DNA of 64,000 bases from Oceanicaulis sp. HLUCCA04. Lineage in GTDB: Bacteria > Pseudomonadota > Alphaproteobacteria > Caulobacterales > Maricaulaceae. Made by a program: the position numbers and the translations under genes. This document shows positions 28,161 through 37,005 of the stretch, piece after piece. The notes below the pieces were generated by a model, which was given only the letters and a program-made list of their open reading frames with translations, was not told where the DNA came from and made no database searches. Numbering within the stretch: the stretch's first letter is position 1; each line of letters begins with the position of its first letter. The stretch is taken from positions 241,740-305,739 of the forward strand of contig LJSH01000005.1 of assembly GCA_001314625.1 (NCBI GenBank), read 5' to 3'.

Positions 28161-29228
28161 ATGCTGAAGCCAGGCGCACGTATCGGCATTCTTGGCGGTG
28201 GTCAGCTCGGGCGGATGCTGGCGCTGGATGCGGCGCGCCTGGGCTTTGCCACGCACATTTTCACGCCCGAGGACAACAGCCCGGCGGCGCGGGTATCGGC
28301 GGCCTGCACGGTTGCGCCTTATGATGATCTGGACGCTGTCGCCCGCTTTGCCGGGGACGTGGATGTCGTCACCTATGAATTTGAAAACGTGCCGGTCGAA
28401 ACCGCGCGCAAGGCCGGTGAGCACGCGCCCCTGCGCCCCGGCGTGAAGGCGCTGGACGTCTGTCAGGACCGGGTGACCGAAAAGCGTTTTGTCAATCAGG
28501 CCGGTATCGAGACCACGCCGTGGCGCGCGGTCTCCACCGCGCAGGAGGCCAATGAAGCTGCCGAGGCGCTGGGTATGCCCGCGATCCTGAAAACCCGCCG
28601 CATGGGCTATGACGGCAAGGGCCAGCAGGTGATCCGCGCGCCAAGCGATGCGGCCGCCGCGTTCGCGGCGCTGGGCGGCGTGCCCTGCATTCTGGAAGCT
28701 TTCGCGCCGTTTGTCCGCGAGGTGTCGGTCGTGGCCGCGCGCAGCGTGGATGGCGCGATCAGCGCGTTCCCGCTGGCGCAAAACCACCATGAGGGCGGCA
28801 TATTGCGCACCTCCATCGCTCCGGCGCCCGGCTCCGATGCGTTGGCACCTGACGCCTTGCGCATTGCCTCTGCCGTCCTTGAAGGGCTGGATTATGTCGG
28901 CGTGCTGGCGGTGGAATTGTTCGTGCTGGAGGATGGCCGGCTGTGGGTGAACGAGATCGCGCCGCGCGTTCACAATACCGGCCACTGGACGATGGATGCC
29001 TGTGCGGCCAGCCAGTTCGAGCAGCATATCCGCGCCGTGGCGGGCTGGCCGCTCGGCGATCCGGCGCCTCACTCTGCCGCGCGCATGGACAATCTCATCT
29101 GGGATGACGTGAACCGTTGGCAGGCGCTGGCGTCAGAGCCGGGCGTATGCCTGCATCTCTACGGCAAGGGCGAGGCGCGTCCGGGCCGCAAGATGGGCCA
29201 TGTGAACCGGCTGTCACCGCTCACCTGA
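28161..29228 (+). CDS. purK: 5-(carboxyamino)imidazole ribonucleotide synthase
   Basis: PurK makes N5-CAIR from AIR, ATP and bicarbonate. The 355-residue ATP-grasp protein has ARIGILGGGQLGRMLALDAA, KTRRMGYDGKGQ, EAFAPFVREVSVVAARS and the metal-binding LWVNEIAPRVHNTGHWTMDA. It is 9 bp after purE in an operon. The last 15 bp overlap the convergent acidic-protein gene. Confidence 0.97.
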   Translation: MLKPGARIGILGGGQLGRMLALDAARLGFATHIFTPEDNSPAARVSAACTVAPYDDLDAVARFAGDVDVVTYEFENVPVETARKAGEHAPLRPGVKALDVCQDRVTEKRFVNQAGIETTPWRAVSTAQEANEAAEALGMPAILKTRRMGYDGKGQQVIRAPSDAAAAFAALGGVPCILEAFAPFVREVSVVAARSVDGAISAFPLAQNHHEGGILRTSIAPAPGSDALAPDALRIASAVLEGLDYVGVLAVELFVLEDGRLWVNEIAPRVHNTGHWTMDACAASQFEQHIRAVAGWPLGDPAPHSAARMDNLIWDDVNRWQALASEPGVCLHLYGKGEARPGRKMGHVNRLSPLT

Positions 29229-30287
29229 CGGATCGCGCGCGCGTTGCGGCGTGATTGGCGCAGTGATCCCCATATGATCAGTTTGGGCGGCGCGGTCGCG
29301 CTCCATCGCGCGCAGCAAGGGCGAACGCCGGGTCTGCTCGCGCTGGGCATTGAGGAACTGCACGCGCAGCAGGTCCAGCGTGGAGGGGCTGACCCCCAGC
29401 GCGTTCAGCTCGTGCTCCAGCCGTGACATGTTTTCGGCGAACTCCAGCGGGCTCTCGCTGATCGCGCGTATATGATAGATTGCCAGCTCGGCCTGCGCCG
29501 CATTCGGCCCGTCCCCGCAATCACCAATCTCGCGATTGGTATCGCCCGAGGACAGGCAGAAGACCTCGGCAATGGCCGCGCCCACGCCGCCCTCAATGCG
29601 CTCGATCTGGAAATCTTCCACCCGCAGCCCGGTTTCGGCGCGCGCCTCGATTTCGGCGAAAGTCGGCGGGCGGCGCACGGTGAAGGACTGTTCTTCCTCT
29701 TCGGGCTGGATCGTGTCGACGGGCCGGTCGGGTGACACTACGCCAGCTGCCGGTGCATTACCCGAACGGCCGGCCGGGGCTGGGGGCGGCGGCGCTGTCT
29801 GTGCATCCGGGTCGGCGGGCAGGGTGCCGTCTTCCGATTCCGGTATTGGCGGCTCCAGCGTGCTGTGAGTGTCCGGCTCTGCTTCCTGTTCAGTCTCGGT
29901 GTCGGCATCGCTCTGCGGGCTGGCATCCTCTTCGGGTGCGGCCTCGCCGGGTGTGCGGTCATCGGCAGGCGTGTCCCCGTCCGGGCCGGACGGATCGCCC
30001 TCGGCCTCCGCTGTGCCGGTTTGCGTCTGGCCCCTGTCGGCGAGCAAGGGCGCATTGAGGGGCAGGTCGCTTTCCGCGTCGATGGCGCTGATTGTAAAGA
30101 AGCGGGCCTCCACGCGGGTGCCGGTGGCGATGAAGCGGTCAAGGGTTTCCGGCGGCAGCAACGCAATGGTGCCAAGTGCGCCCGCATGCAGCATGCCAGC
30201 ACACAGATAGGCGCCCAGCCGCAAGCGGCTGAACGCGGGTGCCGATGCTCGGATCAGGGCCGGTCCACGAACGCTCACAACCATCAC
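29214..30287 (-). CDS. acidic, proline-rich membrane-anchored protein of unknown function
   Basis: The 357-residue protein has a basic N-terminus, a hydrophobic helix (about 25-46), a roughly 140-residue linker of Asp/Glu/Pro/Ala/Thr (about 70-210), and a folded-looking C-terminal part (about 215-345) with FAEIEARAETGLRVEDFQIE, two cysteines near CLSSGD and CGDGPN, and helices. The TM-linker-domain plan is like TonB/TolA-type periplasmic-spanning proteins, but no TonB C-terminal motif is seen. Context gives no function. Confidence 0.7.
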   Translation of the reverse strand: MMVVSVRGPALIRASAPAFSRLRLGAYLCAGMLHAGALGTIALLPPETLDRFIATGTRVEARFFTISAIDAESDLPLNAPLLADRGQTQTGTAEAEGDPSGPDGDTPADDRTPGEAAPEEDASPQSDADTETEQEAEPDTHSTLEPPIPESEDGTLPADPDAQTAPPPPAPAGRSGNAPAAGVVSPDRPVDTIQPEEEEQSFTVRRPPTFAEIEARAETGLRVEDFQIERIEGGVGAAIAEVFCLSSGDTNREIGDCGDGPNAAQAELAIYHIRAISESPLEFAENMSRLEHELNALGVSPSTLDLLRVQFLNAQREQTRRSPLLRAMERDRAAQTDHMGITAPITPQRARDPSGER

Positions 30288-30350
30288 AGATGGCCGCTCG
30301 GCCAGACGGGTTCAAATTAAATCGGCAGCAAGTCCAGCGTAATCGCGGCG

Positions 30351-30518
30351 CTATTGCTCTGCGCTGTCGGCCATGAAGAGTTCGGAGGATGTGTTTCCCA
30401 GCACGCCGGAGGCGTGGGCCAGAACCAGGCAGGTTGCGAACATGGCGATCGCGATAAGCAGTGCGCCCAGATTGATCTGGCGGCCCGGCCTGCCACTCTC
30501 GGCGGAAAAATCAGCCAT
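30351..30518 (-). CDS. small single-helix membrane protein
   Basis: The 55-residue product starts MADFSAESGRPGRQINLGAL and has one helix (about 16-38, ALLIAIAMFATCLVLAHASG). ATG 30518 is placed 6 bases after a strong GGGAGGGG ribosome site. The frame itself is open to 30629, but the extra 37 residues look non-coding. Function unknown; no neighbour suggests one. Confidence 0.65.
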   Translation of the reverse strand: MADFSAESGRPGRQINLGALLIAIAMFATCLVLAHASGVLGNTSSELFMADSAEQ

Positions 30519-30570
30519 GATCCCCTCCCTGCCCGACACCATGTGGGCTGATCCGGTGAACGCCAGATGA

Positions 30571-31953
<1,383 letters not shown>

Positions 31954-31981
31954 TATAGACACTTCCTATCGCTGGCAGTCT

Positions 31982-32022
31982 GCGTTCCAGTTGGATTGGA
32001 ACGCGGACTTCCCATATACGTA
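31982..32022 (+). promoter_or_regulatory. EcfG-type promoter of dps with an overlapping inverted repeat
   Basis: GGAAC (31998-32002) is followed after 16 bases by CGTA (32019-32022), 60 bp before dps. The -35 element lies in the right arm of a perfect inverted repeat GCGTTCCA-N7-TGGAACGC (31982-32004), which could be a second operator or a weak terminator of the aminotransferase transcript. The CGTA -10 is the same variant as at phyR. Confidence 0.6.
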
Positions 32023-32081
32023 AGGTGATGGGAACACTGCCGGGCGGCTCCCTCACCGTCCGCCGCAAAAAGGAGACTGCC

Positions 32082-32549
32082 ATGCAGATCAATATGGGAC
32101 TGAGCCAGGCGCAGCGCGAAGAGATGGCGCAGGCTGTCACGCGGCTGCTGTCGGATACCTACGCGCTGTATTTCAAGACGCATGCCTATCACTGGAACGT
32201 CACCGGCCCGCGCTTTCACGATCTGCACGCCATGTTCGAGACGCAGTACACCGAGATGTGGACGGCGACCGATGACATTGCCGAGCGCGTGCGGGCTCTG
32301 GGTGTGATGGCGCCCATTTCCTATGATGAGATCACGAAATCGGCGTCCATCCGGCCTGACGAGAAGACGCCGAAGGCTGACGACATGGTCGCCAATTTGC
32401 TGGCCGGTCACGAGACCGTCGTGCGCACCGCGCGCGCTGCTCTGGAGCTGGCCAACACGCACGGTGACGAAGCTACGGCAGATATCGTAGCGCCTCGAGT
32501 CACCGCCCACGAGAAGATGGCCTGGATGCTGCGCGCAACGCTGGGGTAA
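32082..32549 (+). CDS. dps: DNA-protecting ferritin-like protein Dps
   Basis: Dps forms a dodecamer that oxidises and stores iron with hydrogen peroxide and binds DNA. The 155-residue protein has the dinuclear ferroxidase signature FKTHAYHWNVTGPRFHDLHA, then MFETQYTEMWTATDDIAERVRA. AAGGAG precedes ATG 32082; the upstream frame extension is not used. A separate EcfG-type promoter supports a role in the general stress response. Confidence 0.95.
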   Translation: MQINMGLSQAQREEMAQAVTRLLSDTYALYFKTHAYHWNVTGPRFHDLHAMFETQYTEMWTATDDIAERVRALGVMAPISYDEITKSASIRPDEKTPKADDMVANLLAGHETVVRTARAALELANTHGDEATADIVAPRVTAHEKMAWMLRATLG

Positions 32550-32621
32550 TCGTCCCGCGTCAATTTTCCCGCATCATTCCGGTTAGCCCGTCAGGGGCTT
32601 ATCCAGGATCCAGCTTTGCTT

Positions 32622-32651
32622 CTGGATCCCGGGTCAAGCCCGGGAACCCGG
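32622..32651 (-). repeat. 30-bp dispersed repeat, copy 2 (inverted)
   Basis: It is the perfect reverse complement of 25601-25630. It lies in the 159-bp gap between dps and the next convergent gene. Flanking GC-rich palindromes (GTCCCCGC...GCGGGGAC at about 32681-32700) add to the repeat character. Confidence 0.85.
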
Positions 32652-32708
32652 TTGAGGAGTAGGGGAAAATAATACCGGGGTCCCCGCCCCCGAGCGGGGA
32701 CCCAGATT

Positions 32709-33779
32709 TTAAGCCTTTTCCGCAATCGTCCAGGCGTATTCGGCCATCGGCTCAACGAGGGCGCCAAGCTCCTTGGCGCGTTCGTTCGAGGCATTGCCCT
32801 GCAGGGCGCGCGCATAGACGCCCTGCGCGATGCCGGCGAGCCGGAAGATATTGTAGGCAATATAGAAATCGAGTTTGGGGATGCCGCTGCGCCCGGTGCG
32901 CTGGCAATAGGTCTCGACATATTCCGCCTCGGTAGGGATGCCGAGCGATTTCAGGTCCACGCCCAGAAAACCGGAACGGATATCCTTGGGCGTGCGCCAT
33001 TGCATGAGCTGGTAGGTGAAATCGGCCAGCGGATCGCCCAGCGTTGACAACTCCCAGTCCAGCACCGCGATGACGCGCGGCTCTGTCCGGTGGAAGATCA
33101 TGTTGTCGAGCCTGTAATCACCATGCACGACGCTGATGCGCTCTTGTTCGGGCGCATTGGCGGGCAGCCACTCTATCAGCCGGTCCATGGCCGCAATGGC
33201 ACGTGTCTCTGCCGCCTTGTACTGCTTGGTCCAGCGCCCGATCTGGCGTTCAAAATAATTGCCCGGCTTGCCATAGTCAGACAGGCCGGCTTTCTGCACG
33301 TCAATCGCGTGCAGCTGGGCCAGCGTGGCGTTCGACGCGTCATAGAGGGCGCGGCGCTCTGACGGCTCCATGCCCGGCAGATAGGCGTCCCAGAAAATGC
33401 GCCCCTCGACAAACTCCATCACGTAAAAGGGCGTGCCAATTACGTCCGGGTCTTCGCACAGGCCGAACATGTGCGGCGCGGGGAAGCCTTGCCCGCCCAG
33501 CGCCTTCATCACGGTGTATTCGCGCTCCACTGCATGGGCCGACGGCAGCAGAACACCGGGGGGCTTGCGCCGCAGCACATATTGCCGGCCCGGTGTCACC
33601 AGCTTGTAGGTCGGGTTCGACTGCCCGCCGCGGAACTGGCGCACCTCCAGCGGGCCGGCATAGCCGTCCACATGGGCGTTCATCCAGTCATGCAGCGCGC
33701 CTTCGTCAAACTTCAGCGCGCTGGCGACGTCCTTGGTGCCGGAAAACTGGGCGTCGAGTTCGGATTGTGAGCCGCTCAT
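32709..33779 (-). CDS. phosphotransferase-family protein (APH/ACAD10-like)
   Basis: The 356-residue protein has the kinase-like fold of aminoglycoside phosphotransferase relatives: FRGGQSNPTYKLVTPGRQYV, an ATP-binding RRKPP, the catalytic loop VVHGDYRLDNMIF and the metal-binding VLDWELSTLGDPLADF. Such proteins often stand beside acyl-CoA dehydrogenases, where they may act on hydroxyacyl-CoA substrates, but none is adjacent here, so antibiotic resistance should not be inferred. The start overlaps the stop of the upstream amidohydrolase (ATGA). Confidence 0.85.
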   Translation of the reverse strand: MSGSQSELDAQFSGTKDVASALKFDEGALHDWMNAHVDGYAGPLEVRQFRGGQSNPTYKLVTPGRQYVLRRKPPGVLLPSAHAVEREYTVMKALGGQGFPAPHMFGLCEDPDVIGTPFYVMEFVEGRIFWDAYLPGMEPSERRALYDASNATLAQLHAIDVQKAGLSDYGKPGNYFERQIGRWTKQYKAAETRAIAAMDRLIEWLPANAPEQERISVVHGDYRLDNMIFHRTEPRVIAVLDWELSTLGDPLADFTYQLMQWRTPKDIRSGFLGVDLKSLGIPTEAEYVETYCQRTGRSGIPKLDFYIAYNIFRLAGIAQGVYARALQGNASNERAKELGALVEPMAEYAWTIAEKA

Positions 33780-35077
33780 GGGGCTTTGTGAATCATGCCC
33801 GCCGCCATCACGAAGTCCACATCGCGCAACTCGGAGATGTTCTCCAGCGGACTGGCGCTGACCGCGATCAGGTCGGCATGGAAGCCGGGCGCGATCCGGC
33901 CAATCTCGTCTTCCATCTGCAAATGGCGTGCAGCATTCAGCGTGGCCGCGATGATGGCCTCTGCCGGCGTCATTCCGGCCTCCACCATCAGCTCGAACTC
34001 GCGCGCATTGTCGCCATGGCGGCTGACGCCGGAATCGGTTCCGAAGGCGATCTCGACGCCGCCATTATGGGCACGCCGCAGCATGTCGACCATTTGTGGC
34101 CCGACCTGCAGCGCCTTGGCACGCTGGAAGGGCGTCATCCATTCGGCATTGGCTTCTGCTTCCAGCGTGACGAATTCGCCCGCCATCACTGTCGGAACGA
34201 GAACCGCGCCCGAGCGGCGGAACAGGCGGATGGATTCCTCGTCCAGGAATGTGCCGTGCTCGATGGAATGCCCGCCTGCAGCCAGGAAGGCATTGACGCC
34301 GCTAACGCCATGCGCGTGGGCGGTCACGCGCCGTCCCATCATTTCCGCGGCCTGAACGATTGCCGTGAGCTCGTCATTCATGAACTGAACTTCAAGGCCC
34401 GCTGCCGTATTCGACAGAACACCGCCCGTCGCCGTGATCTTGATGGTGTCGACCCCGGCCTGCACGAGCGACCGTACTGCGCGCGCGCAATCAGCGGGGC
34501 CGTTGCAGGCACCGGGGCTGGAGAAATTCTCGATAACCCGCTGGTTATAGCCGTTCACATCACCATGCCCGCCCGTCGGCGTGATGGACGGACCGGCGAC
34601 GCGCATGCGCGGACCCACCGCATCGCCATTACGAATGGCATTGCGCAGGGCCAGAATGGCTTCCAGATCGCCGCCGACATCCTGCACAGTGGTAAAGCCG
34701 GCCTCCAGCGTGCGGCGGGCATGGCGCGCGCCGACAAACGCCCGGTCGGCGCTGGACAGGGTGAATTCATCCAGGCGGCTGTTGGCACCGCGTTCGCTGA
34801 GCAGATGGACATGGGAGTCAATCAGGCCTGGCAAAACCCAGTGCGCCGTGAGATCAACGATCTCTGCACCCTCGCGTGTGACATAGCCGTCTTCAATGGC
34901 CTCGATGCGGCCATCGCTGATGATGATGGAGGCGCCTTCCCGCACCCGCTCGCCCGGCACAGCAATAAGGTGGCCAGCGTGAATTATCGTGGCCGCTGCA
35001 GCGTCGTCCTCGGCTTGTGCGCCAACTGCACTCACCATCATCCACGCTGCCAGCAGCGCACTCGTCATTCCCGGCAT
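33776..35077 (-). CDS. exported amidohydrolase-family metal-dependent hydrolase
   Basis: The 433-residue protein has a signal peptide (about residues 1-22), then the amidohydrolase TIM-barrel metal ligands: LPGLIDSHVHLL (HxH), the bridging-lysine region TIKITATGGVL, VTAHAHG, GHSIEHGT and the catalytic aspartate in AFGTDSGV. Related enzymes are imidazolonepropionase-like and Xaa-Pro dipeptidase-like peptidases. ATG 35077 follows GGGGAGG. It is divergent from hppD and coupled by overlap to the phosphotransferase gene. Confidence 0.88.
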   Translation of the reverse strand: MPGMTSALLAAWMMVSAVGAQAEDDAAAATIIHAGHLIAVPGERVREGASIIISDGRIEAIEDGYVTREGAEIVDLTAHWVLPGLIDSHVHLLSERGANSRLDEFTLSSADRAFVGARHARRTLEAGFTTVQDVGGDLEAILALRNAIRNGDAVGPRMRVAGPSITPTGGHGDVNGYNQRVIENFSSPGACNGPADCARAVRSLVQAGVDTIKITATGGVLSNTAAGLEVQFMNDELTAIVQAAEMMGRRVTAHAHGVSGVNAFLAAGGHSIEHGTFLDEESIRLFRRSGAVLVPTVMAGEFVTLEAEANAEWMTPFQRAKALQVGPQMVDMLRRAHNGGVEIAFGTDSGVSRHGDNAREFELMVEAGMTPAEAIIAATLNAARHLQMEDEIGRIAPGFHADLIAVSASPLENISELRDVDFVMAAGMIHKAP

Positions 35078-35111
35078 GTCAGCCTCCCCGTTAAGTTTTT
35101 ATGTTGTGCGC

Positions 35112-35141
35112 TATTTCGACCGTTCGGGGACGGGCTGTCAA
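35112..35141 (-). promoter_or_regulatory. candidate sigma70 promoter of the amidohydrolase operon
   Basis: On the minus strand TTGACA (35141-35136) is followed after 18 bases by GAAATA (35117-35112), 34 bp before the start codon. The -35 is perfect, the -10 weak. Confidence 0.35.
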
Positions 35142-35180
35142 ACAGGTGATAACATAACGTTGGGATTATCTGTCCGCACC

Positions 35181-35206
35181 AAATTAGTTGCAAATGATAC
35201 TAATTT
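35181..35206. promoter_or_regulatory. inverted-repeat operator upstream of hppD
   Basis: AAATTAGT (35181-35188) and ACTAATTT (35199-35206) are perfect reverse complements with a 10-base spacer. The core TTAGT-N10-ACTAA fits a MarR-family operator. A MarR gene follows hppD by 6 bp, so autoregulation through this site is a natural proposal. Confidence 0.6.
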
Positions 35207-35306
35207 CCGGCACAAGACCGGCAGAAGGCCGGGCAGACAGCGCGTGATCGCGAAAACCTGTCGCCAGCCCGGCACAACCCGATATCTGCGCGAAAGGAGC
35301 CCTGCC

Positions 35307-36377
35307 ATGGCTGATCTGTTCGAGAACCCGCTGGGAACCGATGGGTTCGAGTTCGTCGAGTATACAAGCCCGGAGCCTGAAAAACTCGACAAGCTGTTCA
35401 AATTGCTCGGCTTCACCGCCGTTGCAAAGCACAAATCGCGCGACATTGTGCGCTACAAGCAGGGCGACATCAATTTCCTTGTCAACCGCGAGACCACAGG
35501 CCAGGCAGCTGATTTCCGCGCCGAGCATGGTCCTTCGGCCAACGCCATGGCGTTCCGGGTGCGTGATGCCAAGCAGGCCTACAAGGACGCGGTTGCGCGC
35601 GGCGCAGAGCCCTATGGCACGCCGCTCTGGGGCGATGACCAGAACCTGCCCGCCATCAAGGGCATTGGCGGTTCGGTGCTCTATCTGGTCGACCAGTATG
35701 GCGACAAGACGATCTATGACGACAGCTTCCAGCCGATCCCGGGCGCCGAAGACAAGGGCGGCGCGGGCCTCGAAACGCTCGATCACCTGACCCACAACGT
35801 TTTCATGGGCCGGATGGATCACTGGGCCGGATTCTACGAGAAGGTCTTCAATTTCCGCGAGATCCGCTATTTCGATATCAAGGGCGCTCATACCGGTCTC
35901 TTGTCACGGGCGATGACGGGACCGTGCGGCAAGCTGCGCATCCCGCTGAACGAGAGCTCGGATGACAAGTCGCAGATTGCCGAATATCTGCGCGACTATA
36001 ACGGCGAAGGCATCCAGCACATCGCGCTGACAACCAGCGACATCTATTCGACCGTCGAGGAACTACGTGCCAATGGCGTCGAGTTCCAGTCCACGCCGAA
36101 GACCTATTACGAGCTTGTGGACGAGCGCGTGCCCGGCCATGGTGAAGACCTTGACCGGCTGAAAAAGAACTCGATCCTTGTTGATGGTGATCCTGAGAGC
36201 GGGCAGGGCCTGCTCCTGCAAATCTTCACCACCACGAATATCGGGCCGATCTTTTTCGAGATCATCCAGCGCAAGGGCAATGATGGCTTCGGCGAAGGCA
36301 ACTTCAAGGCGCTGTTTGAATCGATCGAGCTTGATCAGATCCGCCGCGGCGTGCTCAAGCCTGCCGCTGCCGGGTAG
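35307..36377 (+). CDS. hppD: 4-hydroxyphenylpyruvate dioxygenase
   Basis: The Fe(II) enzyme makes homogentisate from 4-hydroxyphenylpyruvate in tyrosine breakdown. The 356-residue protein has two vicinal-oxygen-chelate halves and the iron ligands in LDHLTHNVFMG (His), GIQHIALTT (His) and FFEIIQRKG (Glu). AAAGGAG precedes ATG 35307; the open frame upstream to 34989 is not real coding. marR follows after 6 bp. No homogentisate dioxygenase gene is in the window. Confidence 0.96.
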   Translation: MADLFENPLGTDGFEFVEYTSPEPEKLDKLFKLLGFTAVAKHKSRDIVRYKQGDINFLVNRETTGQAADFRAEHGPSANAMAFRVRDAKQAYKDAVARGAEPYGTPLWGDDQNLPAIKGIGGSVLYLVDQYGDKTIYDDSFQPIPGAEDKGGAGLETLDHLTHNVFMGRMDHWAGFYEKVFNFREIRYFDIKGAHTGLLSRAMTGPCGKLRIPLNESSDDKSQIAEYLRDYNGEGIQHIALTTSDIYSTVEELRANGVEFQSTPKTYYELVDERVPGHGEDLDRLKKNSILVDGDPESGQGLLLQIFTTTNIGPIFFEIIQRKGNDGFGEGNFKALFESIELDQIRRGVLKPAAAG

Positions 36378-36383
36378 GCCGTC

Positions 36384-36884
36384 ATGAGCGGGCGGGTAGC
36401 CCCTGCGCCCGGCCGGGCCGTGATGCCCGGTCTGGAGCTGGCACGCTATCTGCCCTACCGGCTTTCTGTTGCATCAAACAAGGCGTCCGGCCTGATTGCG
36501 CGCGCCTATCAGGCCCGGTTTGGCCTGACCATCTGGGAATGGCGCGTAGTTGCCGTGCTGGGCAGTGGCCATGCCATGACCGCGCAGGCCATTTGCGAAG
36601 CGACAGCCATGGACAAGGTGACGGTCAGCCGCGCCTTGCGCGCCCTGAACGAGCGGTCGCTGGTGCGCCGGCGTACCAGCCCCCAGGACAAGCGCGCATC
36701 CCTGGTTTCACTCACGCCCGACGGTCAGGCTGTCTACGAGGAAATTGCCCCGCTGGCGCTGGAGTGGGAGCGCTCCTTGCTGGAAGGTTTCTCCGATGAA
36801 GAGAAGGCCGTGCTGGGTGAACTTCTGGAGCGGCTGTCGGTGCGCGCGGACATTCTGGCCCAGGGCGAGGACGAGCTGCCATAA
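36384..36884 (+). CDS. MarR-family transcriptional regulator
   Basis: The 166-residue protein has the MarR winged helix: LTIWEWRVVAVLGSGHAMTA, ATAMDKVTVSRALRALNERS (recognition helix), and the wing RRTSPQDKRASLVSLTPDG. The length is standard. It lies directly behind hppD and probably controls it through the inverted repeat at 35181-35206. The ligand could be homogentisate or a relative; this is inference. Confidence 0.9.
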   Translation: MSGRVAPAPGRAVMPGLELARYLPYRLSVASNKASGLIARAYQARFGLTIWEWRVVAVLGSGHAMTAQAICEATAMDKVTVSRALRALNERSLVRRRTSPQDKRASLVSLTPDGQAVYEEIAPLALEWERSLLEGFSDEEKAVLGELLERLSVRADILAQGEDELP

Positions 36885-37005
36885 ACCCGGGCAGCTTCTG
36901 TTCCCGAAGCCGCGATGACATCAAAATTACCCGCCGCTTCTCCAAAACTCGCGCTATCATCAGCAGACGGCAGATCCTGATTGTCAGGAATGAAGGGCGA
37001 CGGGC

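Noticed and set aside
32709..33779. Aminoglycoside resistance gene
   Set aside because: The kinase fold is shared, but the protein belongs to the ACAD10-like group and nothing suggests antibiotic substrates.
34989..35306. N-terminal extension of hppD by 106 codons
   Set aside because: It would run across the divergent promoter region and the operator repeat, and the extra residues do not resemble HPPD; ATG 35307 has a good AAAGGAG site.
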